41,939 bases of DNA. It comes from Salipiger mucosus DSM 16094. Lineage in GTDB: Bacteria; Pseudomonadota; Alphaproteobacteria; Rhodobacterales; Rhodobacteraceae. The notes below the pieces were generated by a model. It had not been told where the DNA came from, did not search any database, and was given only the letters and a program-made list of their open reading frames with translations. The DNA is taken from the NCBI RefSeq assembly GCF_000442255.1, contig NZ_KE557275.1:381590-423528 (forward strand), written 5' to 3'. The translations under genes and the position numbers were made by a program. This document shows, one piece after another, positions 8,268 to 16,955 of the stretch. The first letter of the stretch is position 1. Each line of letters begins with the position of its first letter.

Positions 8268-10151
8268 ATGAGCACCGACAGCCTCGCCGTCTATGTCATC
8301 GGCCAGGGGCTGAACGAGGACATGGCGATCCGGCTGGCGGCGACGCGGCTGGCGCGGACCCACGCGCGGGTCGAGGTGATCGCCGAGCCGGACCACCGCG
8401 AGCGGTTCGACAAGCTGCTGGGCGCCCTGCCCGGGCTCGAGGTCACCGCCTTCGAGGGCACGGTGCACACCCCGCTCGCGGGCTGGAAGGAGGCGCTGGA
8501 ACGGCTCTTCGCGGCCGGGCACGCGGGCGAGGTCCTGCTGACCGGCAGCCATGTCTTCGGCCCCACCGGGCCCGCCGACCCCTCGGCCCCGGGCGGCTAC
8601 GGGCGGCCGGACGGCGCCGCCCTGCTGGCCCCCTACTGGCACGACTGCGGCAAGGATCACCGCCTCTCGGCCGCCGAGGCCCCGGACCGCGTGCCCATGC
8701 TCGACTTCACGGTGATCTCGCCCGGGCTCATGGCGGACGCGGCCTTCCGCGCCTTCTGGCGCGACCTCGCGCCGCGCGCCGACGCCTGGCGCGACATGCT
8801 CGACGGGCCGGTGGCGCTGGGGCGCCTGCTCGAGGACGGCGGGCACGAGGTGGCCTATGCCGTGCCGGACGAGACCGCCGGCTCGGCCGAGCCGCGGCAT
8901 TTCGAGGTCGACCGCCTGCTGGCCGCCGGGGCGCCCTGCCTGCCGGTCTCGGTGCTGCTGCTGGACCCGCTGCTGCACGACGTCGGCGCCATCGACCTGC
9001 GCGCCGCCATCGACCGGCTGCGCGCCGAAGACCCCGACCTCTACGCCGCGGTGATCCGCTTCGCCACGCGCCACGTGAAGGCGCGCGACTTCTGCACCAT
9101 CGCCGGCCAGTACGAGATCGTGCCCACCACCGACAGCGCCCCGCAGCGCGCCGGCGGCCGGCGCTTCGGGCCCGTCGCGGTCTTCATCCACGCCTTCTAC
9201 GCCGAGATGATGCCCGAGTTCTGGGAGATCATCGGGCGCCTGCCCGGGGACGCGCATCTCTTCCTGACCACCGCCACCGAGGCGAACGCCGGGGCGATCC
9301 GCGCCTTCCTCGATGACAAGGGCTGGCCCGCCGAGGCGCGCGAGGTCCGCGTGGTCGAGGAGAACCGGGGCCGGGACATGTCCTCGCTCTTCATCACCTG
9401 GCGCGACGTGGCGCTCTCGGGCCGCTACGAGGTGGCGCTGCGGCTGCACTCCAAGCGCACGCCGCAGGTCTCGCGGCAGGTGGGCGAGAACTTCAAGGAC
9501 CACCTCTTCGACAACCTCGCCGCCAGCCCGGGCTACGTGAACAACGTGCTCGACCTCTTCGAGGCGCAGCCCGACCTCGGCCTGGTGCTGCCGCCGCTGG
9601 TGCACGTGGGCTTCGGCACGCTGGGGCACGCCTGGTACAACAACAAGCGCACGCTCGCCGCGCTCGCCGCCGAGATGTACATCGACGTGCCGCTCGACGA
9701 TCACACGCCGGTGGCGCCCTACGGCACGATGTACTGGTTCCGGCTGGACGCGCTGCGCAAGATGTTCGACTGGCGCTGGAAGTGGACCGACTACAACGCC
9801 GAGCCGCATCACATCGACGGCGGCGTCGCCCACGTGCAGGAGCGGCTGATCGGCTACGCGGTGCACGACCGCGGCTACCGCATCGTGCAGGTGATGCAGC
9901 CGCGGCGCGCGGCGCAGGACTATGCCCGGCTGGAATACAAGGCGCAGATGTACGCGGCCCACTGCTCGTCGAACAACGTGGTCGACCAGAAGCTGGAACT
10001 GGACACGCGCGGCCTGCCGCTGCGCCGCGCGCTCTACCGCTCGCTGCGCGATGTCTACGGGCGCACGCTGACGCGCTATCCCCGTTCGCGCGAGATCCTG
10101 AAGCCGTTCAAGAACGTCGCCGTCTTCCTCCTGCTCCAGCGCCGAGACTAG
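8268..10151 (+). CDS. Rhamnan synthesis F (RgpF-like) protein
   Basis: A 627-residue protein. Residues ~295-600 match the rhamnan synthesis protein F family: VAVFIHAFYAEMMPEFWEII, then VVEENRGRDMSSL, ALRLHSKRT, and the strand GTMYWFRLDAL. The family takes part in rhamnose-rich polymer assembly or glycosylation, as in streptococcal rhamnan, which fits the dTDP-rhamnose operon just upstream. The first ~290 residues are less clear; they begin LAVYVIGQGLNEDMAIR and may be another glycosyltransferase-like or scaffolding domain. I chose ATG 8268 with GGAG at 8255-8258. A GTG at 8247, overlapping the previous stop, would add seven residues. It ends six bases from the stop of the convergent glycosyltransferase. 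Confidence 0.88.
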   Translation: MSTDSLAVYVIGQGLNEDMAIRLAATRLARTHARVEVIAEPDHRERFDKLLGALPGLEVTAFEGTVHTPLAGWKEALERLFAAGHAGEVLLTGSHVFGPTGPADPSAPGGYGRPDGAALLAPYWHDCGKDHRLSAAEAPDRVPMLDFTVISPGLMADAAFRAFWRDLAPRADAWRDMLDGPVALGRLLEDGGHEVAYAVPDETAGSAEPRHFEVDRLLAAGAPCLPVSVLLLDPLLHDVGAIDLRAAIDRLRAEDPDLYAAVIRFATRHVKARDFCTIAGQYEIVPTTDSAPQRAGGRRFGPVAVFIHAFYAEMMPEFWEIIGRLPGDAHLFLTTATEANAGAIRAFLDDKGWPAEAREVRVVEENRGRDMSSLFITWRDVALSGRYEVALRLHSKRTPQVSRQVGENFKDHLFDNLAASPGYVNNVLDLFEAQPDLGLVLPPLVHVGFGTLGHAWYNNKRTLAALAAEMYIDVPLDDHTPVAPYGTMYWFRLDALRKMFDWRWKWTDYNAEPHHIDGGVAHVQERLIGYAVHDRGYRIVQVMQPRRAAQDYARLEYKAQMYAAHCSSNNVVDQKLELDTRGLPLRRALYRSLRDVYGRTLTRYPRSREILKPFKNVAVFLLLQRRD

Positions 10152-10157
10152 CGGGGG

Positions 10158-11090
10158 CTAGATCCGCCCCAGCGCGGCCGCGCCGGTCATCAGCGCGGTC
10201 TCGAGCCGCCCCTGCCGGTGCAAGCCCAGCCTCTGCCAGCCGCTGACCACGCCCAGCCCCTTGCGCCTGCGCAGCGCGACGAACTCGGCCAGGATGGCGC
10301 GGTTCTCCTCGGTCAGCAGATGCTCGCAGCGTTGCAGGGCGCGCTGGTTGCGGGTGATCCAGTGGTGATACTTGCCCTGCCAGATCGTGCCCAGCCGTGC
10401 GTAGCGCGCTTGCAGGCCCCGGTTGCGGCCCAGCTGGTTCTTGTGGTGCTGCCGGTAGAACAGCGTGGGCTGGCTGTCGTAGAGGATCCGCCCGCCCGCG
10501 CCACTGACGAGCTGGTAGAACCACCAGTCGTGAAAGGCCGGCAGCGGATCGCAGCCAGCCGCCCGCGCGAGCGCCGCGCCCTCGGTCGAGAGGACCATGG
10601 TATTGCCGCCCGCGACCGTCTGGATCAGCGCATTGCGAAAGCAGGGCGGCCGCTGCCAGAGCGGCGAGGTGCCCCAGGGCCTGTCCGGGTCGATGCCCAC
10701 GTCCGTCCGCGAGCAGTAGAGCGCCGGGACCGCGTCCGCAGCCTGCAGCCGGTCCAGCGCCCGGCCCAGCCGGTGCGGATACCAGATGTCGTCCTGGTCG
10801 CAGAAGGCCACCGGCCCCTCGGGCAGCTCGGGATGGCAGAGCGTGCCCAGGAAGTTGCCCGCCACGCCGCGGCCGGGCCCGGACAGCCGCCGCACCTCCT
10901 GGGGAACGGCCCGGGCGAAGGCGTCGATGATCTCGGGCGTGGCGTCGGTCGAGGCGTCGTCGGTGACCCAGAGCCGCCAGTCGCGGTGGTTCTGCCGGGC
11001 GATGGAGGCCAGTTGCGCGGAGAGATGGGCCGCCCCGTTGTGCGTCCCCAGCAGGATCGTGACCGTGGGAAGCGGCGTGTGCCTGTTCAT
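10158..11090 (-). CDS. Family 2 glycosyltransferase (rhamnosyltransferase-like)
   Basis: A 310-residue GT-A-fold glycosyltransferase. It begins TVTILLGTHNGAAHLSAQL, followed by WVTDDASTDATPEII (nucleotide-sugar binding) and FCDQDDIWYPHRL carrying the metal-binding DxD motif. The acceptor part includes HDWWFYQLVSGAGG. This pattern is typical of rhamnosyl- or other deoxyhexosyl-transferases of surface polysaccharides. The longer open frame to 11159 is not used because ATG 11090 has GGGG upstream and homologues start just before the TILLGTHNG strand. It is on the opposite strand from the rhamnose operon and in the same direction as the epimerase upstream, with 144 bases between them. Donor and acceptor cannot be read from sequence. 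Confidence 0.88.
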   Translation of the reverse strand: MNRHTPLPTVTILLGTHNGAAHLSAQLASIARQNHRDWRLWVTDDASTDATPEIIDAFARAVPQEVRRLSGPGRGVAGNFLGTLCHPELPEGPVAFCDQDDIWYPHRLGRALDRLQAADAVPALYCSRTDVGIDPDRPWGTSPLWQRPPCFRNALIQTVAGGNTMVLSTEGAALARAAGCDPLPAFHDWWFYQLVSGAGGRILYDSQPTLFYRQHHKNQLGRNRGLQARYARLGTIWQGKYHHWITRNQRALQRCEHLLTEENRAILAEFVALRRRKGLGVVSGWQRLGLHRQGRLETALMTGAAALGRI

Positions 11091-11234
11091 GCGTCCCCGC
11101 CGCAGTGTTTCCCGAAGTCCTGTCCCTTCATCGCGTCGAACTCGTTTTTCCTGTCGCACAACGCCGGCCGCCTCGGGGCGTCCGGACGCGCATCATGAGA
11201 CCGCCGCGCGACCGGGGCAAGGCCACATCACCGG

Positions 11235-12353
11235 TCAGGCGCCGACCCGTGCCGTTGCGGCCTCGGCCTCGGTCCCTGCGGTGGTACGCGACCACTCGAC
11301 CAGCCGGGCAAGTCCCTCGTCCAGCGTCACCTCGGGCGTCCAGCCCAGCCGGTCGCGGGCGCGCGAGATGTCGGCGAGCGCGTGGCGCACATCGCCGGGC
11401 CGGAAGGCGCCGGTGACCCGCAGCCGGTCGCGCGAGGCCCCGAAGAGTTCCAGAAGCCGCCCGGCGATGTCGCGGATCGTGGCCGTCTGGCCCGAGCCGA
11501 TGTCGAGGATTTCGCCCGGCATCTCGGCGGCGCTGCCCATCATGGCAAAGGCGCGCACCACGTCGTCGACCAGCACGAAGTCCCGCGTGATCTCGCCGTC
11601 CTCGAAGATCGCCAGCGTCGCGCCCTCCTGGATCTGGCGGCAGAAGATCGACAAAACACCGGTGTAGGGGTTGTTGAGCGACTGCCCCGGCCCGAAGACG
11701 TTCTGCAACCTCAGGACGCCGACCGCCACGCCGGTGCCCCAGAAGGCCTGTTGCAGCAGGTATTCCTGCATCAGCTTGGACGAGGCGTAGATCGAGGCCG
11801 GTGCGACCGAGCAGTCCGCGTTGGTGGCGACCGGCGTCAGCACGGTGCCGCGCGCATCGCGTACCTCGAAATCGCCCGAGGCCATCGCGTCGTCGTCTCG
11901 GGCGCTGGCGGTCACGAGCCGCCCCTCGGCGTCGACATGTGCGCCCTCGCCATAGACCGCGCGGGTGCCCGCCAGCACGATGCGCCGCACCTGCGGGCCG
12001 TGGCTGCGCACGGCTTCGATCAGGTGGGCCGTGCCCATGACGTTGACCTCGCTGTAGCGCGCGGGCAGGTCGAAGCTCTGGCCAGTGCCGGTCTCGGCGG
12101 CGAGGTGGTAGACGATGTCCGGGGCCGCCTCGCGCAGGGCGTTGTCCACGGCGGCGCGGTCGCGGATGTCGCCCTCGACGATGCGGGCGCCGCAGGCCTC
12201 GAGCCGCGCGCGGTTGCCCGGGTTGCCGGCGTGAACCTGCGGCAGGAAGCTGTCGAAAACGGTGACCTCGGCGCCTTGGTCCACCAGCCGCGCAGCCAAG
12301 CGCGATCCGATGAAGCCCGCACCTCCGGTGATGAACGCCCGTGGCTGCGTCAT
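11235..12353 (-). CDS. NAD-dependent sugar epimerase, dTDP-L-rhamnose 4-epimerase-like
   Basis: A 372-residue extended short-chain dehydrogenase. [17 protein letters not shown] binds NAD, LAAETGTGQS follows, and SIYASSK supplies the Tyr-xxx-Lys pair. Between the active-site strand (VYGEG) and the Tyr motif is a ~55-residue insertion with GDFEV and LTPVATNAD. After it comes QNVFGPGQSLNNPYTGV, then IFEDGEITRDFV. This layout resembles the dTDP-L-rhamnose 4-epimerases that make dTDP-6-deoxy-L-talose, as I recall from Burkholderia. In those the insertion carries a cysteine motif, which is missing here. A UDP-glucose or other 4-epimerase is the alternative. AGGGGA lies 7 bases before the ATG. Joint use with the rhamnose operon is inferred. 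Confidence 0.85.
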   Translation of the reverse strand: MTQPRAFITGGAGFIGSRLAARLVDQGAEVTVFDSFLPQVHAGNPGNRARLEACGARIVEGDIRDRAAVDNALREAAPDIVYHLAAETGTGQSFDLPARYSEVNVMGTAHLIEAVRSHGPQVRRIVLAGTRAVYGEGAHVDAEGRLVTASARDDDAMASGDFEVRDARGTVLTPVATNADCSVAPASIYASSKLMQEYLLQQAFWGTGVAVGVLRLQNVFGPGQSLNNPYTGVLSIFCRQIQEGATLAIFEDGEITRDFVLVDDVVRAFAMMGSAAEMPGEILDIGSGQTATIRDIAGRLLELFGASRDRLRVTGAFRPGDVRHALADISRARDRLGWTPEVTLDEGLARLVEWSRTTAGTEAEAATARVGA

Positions 12354-12571
12354 GAAATGTCCCCTGTCCTTCCATGTTGCTTGTCAGAAACGCGGCGCGA
12401 TTGCAAATGTCACAAGGCCGCATCCAGCCGCGCGCATGTCGCATGGATTCGCGCGACTTGTCTGAAAAGCCGAGGCAAACGCCCGGAAATCGCCGCATCC
12501 CGCGCCTGCGTCCGCCCGTGGGGCGTGACAGGACCCGTCCTCGGGTGAGGGCCTTCATTGCGGGGGCCGGG

Positions 12572-14803
12572 ATGGCGGAAATGGAGTATCGCGCGTCGCT
12601 GCGGCAGGGGCTGCAGGGGTTCGGCGCGAGCATCGGCGACATGGAGGTCGCCGAGATCGACGGAGACACCTTTCTCTTCGCCGCGGCAGGGCACGGGGCG
12701 GGCACGAGCGTCTATCGCGTCGATGCCACCGGGGCGGTCACACTGGCCGACCAGGCGGTGCATGCGCAGGGCACGGGCGCCTTCTCGGATGCCTCGATCG
12801 CGCTGATGGAGATCGACGGCCGGTCGCGGATCGTGACCGCGCTGCACGGCGAGCCGGGCCTGCAGCGCCTCGCGGTCGGGGGCGACGGTGCCCTGGCGGA
12901 GGCCGCGACGCGGGTGCCGATCTCGGGCGGGCGGATCGACGACGCGATCTCGCTCGCGGTGCAGGGCGAGCTGCTCTTCGCGGGGCATCGCGGCGGCGGG
13001 CTCTCGGTCAATCGCGTCGATGCCTCGGGCGCGGTCACGCAGCTGCGCAGCCTGGGCTCGGAGCTGGGGCAGGTGACGGCGCTGGCGGTGGTCGAGGTCC
13101 AGGGCACGGCCTTCCTGCTGGGCACCGCGGCCACGCGGGATGTCGTGGTCTGCTGGCGCATCGGGGCGAACGGCGCGCTGAGCGAAGCCGCGCGCATCGG
13201 ACCGGACGATGGTCTGGGCCTCGCGGGGCCGGTCGCGCTGACGGTGACCGAGGCCGGGGGCGCGGCCTATGTCGTGGTGGCGGCCTCGGACTCCGCGTCG
13301 CTGAGCGTGCTGTCCGTCGGGGCGAGCGGCAGCCTGCGTGCGGTGGATCACCTTGTCGACGGGCTCGACACCCGTTTCGGCGGGGCCAGCGAATTGACCG
13401 CCGTCACGCGCGACGGGAAGGGCTACCTTGTCGCGGCGGGGGCGGATGACGGGATGAGCCTCTTCTCGCTGCTGCCGGACGGAAAGCTGTTGCACCTCGA
13501 TGCCATCGCGGACGCGACGGACACGCCGCTCGACAATGTCTCGGCGTTGGCGGCGGTATCCACCGGCGCGGGGCTGCGGATCTTCGCGGCCAGCGGGACC
13601 GAGGCCGGCATCGGTGCCTTCGACGTGGCGATGGGCGCCGGGCCCGTGACCGGAACCTCGGGAGATGACAGGCTGACGGGAACGGGCGGCCCCGACACGC
13701 TTGTCGCCGGAGCGGGGCGCGACCGGCTGACCGGCGGAGCCGGGACGGATGTCTTCGTCTTCGACGGCGCGGGCGGGCGCGACAGCGTCGCCGACTATCG
13801 CCCCGGCAGCGACGTGATCGACCTGTCGCTGGTGCCGATGCTCTACTCGATGGACCAGCTCACCGTCCTGCCGGACGAAGATGGCGCCCTGCTGGTCTTC
13901 GGCGACCTCGAGATCGCCATCGAAAGCGCCGACGGCAAGCCCCTGGAGTCCAAGGACATCGCGGTGACCTTCGGCCCCTCGCACTATGCCACTGACTGGA
14001 TTCCGCTGCGCGAGATCACCACCGGCCAGCGCGTGACCGGCACAATGGGAAACGACCGGCTCGAAGGCAGCACCCGCGGTGACGAGCTGCGCGGGCTCGG
14101 CGGCAACGACGTGATGTTCGCCGGGGCAGGGGGCGACCGTTTCGATGGCGGGGCCGGTTTCGACACGGTGAATTTCAGCAAGGTGCAGGGCCGCGTGCTG
14201 GTCGACCTGCAGACCGACGTGAGCAGCGCGGGCTTTGCGCGCTTCTTCGACTTCGGCCATGCCTCGGGCGATGCCTATACCGCCGTCGAGCGCTTCATCG
14301 GCGGCGATTACGCCGACAACCTGCGCGGGGACGCGGGGCGCAACACGCTCAAGGGCGGCGGCGTGTCGGATCGTCTGTACGGCCGGTACGGGGATGACGT
14401 ACTGGACGGCGGCACGGGGGCGGATGCGCTCTACGGCAACCGCGGCGCCGACGTGATGACCGGCGGTCCTGACGAGGGGCGGCGCGACCGCTTCATCTAT
14501 TTCCATGCCGAGGAGTCGGGCGTGGGCCGGGGCAACCGTGACGTCATCACCGATTTCACCCCCGGCGAGGACCGGATCGAGATCAGCCGCTTCGACGCCG
14601 ACACGTTGACCGGGGGCAAGCAGGGCTTCACCTTCATCGGTGCGCGGTCCTTCAGCGGCACCCCGGGCGAATTGCGCGCGGGCGCCGTCAGCTCCGAGGG
14701 GATCACGCTGGTACAGGCGGATCTCGACGGTGACGGGACGCCCGATTTCGAGATCGAACTGACCGGGGTGATGCGGCTCACGGCGGGGGATTTCCTGATC
14801 TGA
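12572..14803 (+). CDS. RTX calcium-binding protein with seven-repeat propeller-like N-terminus
   Basis: A ~743-residue acidic protein without a signal peptide, likely exported by type I secretion. Residues ~15-355 contain seven repeats of about 50 residues, each with a strand such as SVYRVDATGAV, LSVNRVDASGAV, VVCWRIGANGAL or LSVLSVGASGSL, consistent with a seven-bladed lactonase-like propeller. RTX nonapeptides (GTSGDDRLTGTGG) begin near residue 360, followed by a second block from GTMGNDRLEG. The final ~200 residues are the cassette shared with the next three genes, ending DFLI. Start is uncertain: ATG 12572 is preceded by GGGGG; ATG 12581 and GTG 12545 are alternatives. No catalytic residues were recognised. 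It is divergent from the epimerase over a 218-base gap. Confidence 0.87.
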   Translation: MAEMEYRASLRQGLQGFGASIGDMEVAEIDGDTFLFAAAGHGAGTSVYRVDATGAVTLADQAVHAQGTGAFSDASIALMEIDGRSRIVTALHGEPGLQRLAVGGDGALAEAATRVPISGGRIDDAISLAVQGELLFAGHRGGGLSVNRVDASGAVTQLRSLGSELGQVTALAVVEVQGTAFLLGTAATRDVVVCWRIGANGALSEAARIGPDDGLGLAGPVALTVTEAGGAAYVVVAASDSASLSVLSVGASGSLRAVDHLVDGLDTRFGGASELTAVTRDGKGYLVAAGADDGMSLFSLLPDGKLLHLDAIADATDTPLDNVSALAAVSTGAGLRIFAASGTEAGIGAFDVAMGAGPVTGTSGDDRLTGTGGPDTLVAGAGRDRLTGGAGTDVFVFDGAGGRDSVADYRPGSDVIDLSLVPMLYSMDQLTVLPDEDGALLVFGDLEIAIESADGKPLESKDIAVTFGPSHYATDWIPLREITTGQRVTGTMGNDRLEGSTRGDELRGLGGNDVMFAGAGGDRFDGGAGFDTVNFSKVQGRVLVDLQTDVSSAGFARFFDFGHASGDAYTAVERFIGGDYADNLRGDAGRNTLKGGGVSDRLYGRYGDDVLDGGTGADALYGNRGADVMTGGPDEGRRDRFIYFHAEESGVGRGNRDVITDFTPGEDRIEISRFDADTLTGGKQGFTFIGARSFSGTPGELRAGAVSSEGITLVQADLDGDGTPDFEIELTGVMRLTAGDFLI
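14189..14803 (+). repeat. Shared RTX C-terminal cassette, copy 1
   Basis: First of four near-copies of the ~200-residue export cassette. It runs from GRVLVDLQ through DRLYGRYGDD and RDRFIYF to DFLI. This copy differs most near the end, reading TLTGGKQGFTFIG where the others read TTQGFKQ. Confidence 0.8.
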
Positions 14804-14903
14804 GCCGCCGTGGCGCGGCGAGGGTTGGTCGGGGACAGCACCCGGGTTATATGCTGACGCCCGGCGCGGAGATCCCCACCGCCGTGCGCAGCATGAGTGT
14901 TAC

Positions 14904-16679
14904 ATGGGTCTGAATACCACCACCGGACGCTTCACCTACAGCGGCACCAACCCCTGGATATCGGCGCTTCTCTGGGGCGGAGCCTGGACCGCCACCTCCG
15001 GCACGCAGGCCATCGTGGTGGACTACGTCCTGCGCAGCGGGGTCGATCCGCTGGGTTTCAGCGGCGTGAGCTCGGGCGATCCCTGGTCACCCGCCGAACG
15101 CGCGGCGGTCGCCTCCGTCATGGAGGCCTGGTCCGCCGTGGCCGACATCGAGATCCGCGAGACCTCGGACCCGGATATCGCCGACATCTGGTACTGGCAG
15201 GGCCGGGAATCCGAGGTGCAGGCGCTGGGATGGCACGAGGTGCCCGATGCCTCCACCACGACCGAGCCGGTCTACGGGGTCTTCGCCTACGACGGTCAGG
15301 GCTGGACGACGACCGGCCTCATGCCCGGGGGCTACGGTTTCCTGACGCTGCTGCACGAGGTGGGCCACGGTATGGGCCTCGCGCATCCGCACGACACGGG
15401 CGGGACCAGCACCGTCTTTCCCGGCGTCTTGGCGCCCTACGACGACTATGGCGACCACGACCTGAACCAGGGCGTGTTCACCATCATGACCTACAACGAC
15501 GGCTGGATCACCGAGTATCCCGACCATGCCGTCTGGCTCGGCGACGAAGACTGGGGATATCCGGCGACACCCATGGCGCTGGACATCGCGGCGATCCAGG
15601 AGATCTACGGGCCGAACACGACGCATGCGGGGAGTGACGACCTCTACGCGTTGCCGCTGGTCAATGCCTCCGGCACCGGCTGGCGCGGCATCTGGGACAC
15701 CGGCGGCACCGACACGATCAGTGCCGACGGCAGCACCCGGGACACGACGATCGACCTGCGCGCCGCGACGCTCGAGGGCGCCGGCGCGGGTGGCTGGCCC
15801 TCCTACGCCGAAGAGGTGGTCGGCGGTTTCACCATCGCCAACGGCGTCGCGATCGAGGTGGCGATGGGCGGCGCCGGAGATGACACGATCACCGGCAACG
15901 TGCTGGCGAACACGCTGGAGGGCGCAGGCGGCGCCGACCGGCTGGCCGGGCTCGGCGGGGACGACACGCTCGACGGCGGTGCGGGGGACGACACGCTGCT
16001 GGGCGGTGCGGGCAACGACCGGCTCGAGGGCGGGACCGGCGCCGATCACTTCGACGGCGGGCCGGGCCGCGACACCGTGAGCTACGACAGTGCCACGCGG
16101 TCCGTGCGTGTGGACCTGCTCAACGACGCCCTGATGTATGGCGATGCCGTGGGCGACACCTTCGTCGATATCGAGGTCTTCCGGACGCGCGGCACCGTCG
16201 ACCAGCTGCGCGGCGACGATGGCGACAACGAGTTCTACACAGGCGGGCTGTCGGACAGGCTCTACGGTCGCAGGGGCGACGATTCGCTCTTCGGACAGGA
16301 GGGCGCGGACGCCTTCTACGGCGGGCTCGGTGCCGACGTGATGACCGGCGGCGCGCAGGAAGGCCGGCGCGACCGCTACATCTATTTCAACATCGCCGAA
16401 TCCCGGCCCGGCGACGGCCGCCGCGACGTCATCACCGACTTCGTCGCGGGCGAGGACCGGATCGAGATCAGCCGCTTCGACGCCGACACGACGCAGGGGT
16501 TCAAGCAGCGCTTCGACTTCATCGGCGACGTCGACTTCACCTCGGCGGGGCAGCTTGGCTACCGCCACGAGGGCGGCGCGACCATCGTGCAGGCGGATGT
16601 CGACGGAGACGGGGCGGCCGACTTCGAGGTCGAGCTCTCCGGGGTTCTGGTCCTCACGGCCGACGATTTCCTGATCTGA
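14904..16679 (+). CDS. Serralysin-type zinc metalloprotease (M10B) with RTX C-terminus
   Basis: A 591-residue secreted protease. The zinc site HEVGHGMGLAHP (His151, Glu152, His155, His161) and the Met-turn IMTYND (Met195, Tyr197) are complete, as in serralysins and other metzincins. The domain continues to a conserved DIAAIQEIYGPNT segment near residue 235. RTX repeats (GGAGDDTITGN and similar) follow at about residues 320-385, then the cassette shared with neighbouring genes, ending DFLI. No signal peptide is seen, as expected for ABC-type secretion; no propeptide is obvious. No good ribosome site precedes ATG 14904. It lies 100 bases after the previous RTX gene. Expected to act outside the cell and to need calcium for folding. 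Confidence 0.93.
   Translation: MGLNTTTGRFTYSGTNPWISALLWGGAWTATSGTQAIVVDYVLRSGVDPLGFSGVSSGDPWSPAERAAVASVMEAWSAVADIEIRETSDPDIADIWYWQGRESEVQALGWHEVPDASTTTEPVYGVFAYDGQGWTTTGLMPGGYGFLTLLHEVGHGMGLAHPHDTGGTSTVFPGVLAPYDDYGDHDLNQGVFTIMTYNDGWITEYPDHAVWLGDEDWGYPATPMALDIAAIQEIYGPNTTHAGSDDLYALPLVNASGTGWRGIWDTGGTDTISADGSTRDTTIDLRAATLEGAGAGGWPSYAEEVVGGFTIANGVAIEVAMGGAGDDTITGNVLANTLEGAGGADRLAGLGGDDTLDGGAGDDTLLGGAGNDRLEGGTGADHFDGGPGRDTVSYDSATRSVRVDLLNDALMYGDAVGDTFVDIEVFRTRGTVDQLRGDDGDNEFYTGGLSDRLYGRRGDDSLFGQEGADAFYGGLGADVMTGGAQEGRRDRYIYFNIAESRPGDGRRDVITDFVAGEDRIEISRFDADTTQGFKQRFDFIGDVDFTSAGQLGYRHEGGATIVQADVDGDGAADFEVELSGVLVLTADDFLI
16098..16679 (+). repeat. Shared RTX C-terminal cassette, copy 2
   Basis: Second copy of the export cassette, on the metalloprotease. 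Its first third is the most divergent, with FRTRGTVDQLRGDDGDNEFY where others read ENV..GDYSDQLRGD. The last part from QLGYRHEGG onward closely matches copy 4, also at the DNA level. Confidence 0.8.
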
Positions 16680-16879
16680 TCATACACGGCAACGCTGCGT
16701 AAATCGGCCAGTTGTTGCGCAAAGGTTGCGTTCTCGACAGGGTTCCGCCCGGATTCGACCACGTTTCACTTTTACCACGACGCCGCGTCGGATGGTGTGT
16801 CACTACCGGCGGACCGGACGCCGAATTGTCCCTTTGGACAGGTTGGCGGAAAGGTTTGGTCAACCATTCCGGTGCAAGA

Positions 16880-16940
16880 CCGTGGGGTGCTGCAGGCCGC
16901 CCCACGGCGGTGAAGACAGGATTCGCGGACGGATGTCCGC
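16880..16940 (+). promoter_or_regulatory. Two hairpins upstream of the CAP-RTX gene
   Basis: Two perfect inverted repeats lie in the leader. CCGTGGGG (16880-16887) pairs with CCCCACGG (16900-16907). GCGGAC (16925-16930) pairs with GTCCGC (16935-16940) around GGAT. The second ends four bases before the AGGAG ribosome site at 16944-16948. They may affect translation or mRNA stability. The 277-base gap also holds TGTCC-CTTT-GGACA at about 16829; no clear promoter was seen. Confidence 0.4.
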
Positions 16941-16955
16941 CATGAGGAGATATCG

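Noticed and set aside
12354-12571. Direct repeat TTGTC(A/T)GAAA at 12381-12390 and 12458-12467 as an operator
   Set aside because: Only two short imperfect copies at no clear distance from a promoter; likely chance.
15850-16040. Repetitive DNA in RTX genes as a possible CRISPR or tandem-repeat array
   Set aside because: The periodicity is 27 bases of coding sequence for the GGxGxDxxx nonapeptide, with diverged copies and no spacers.
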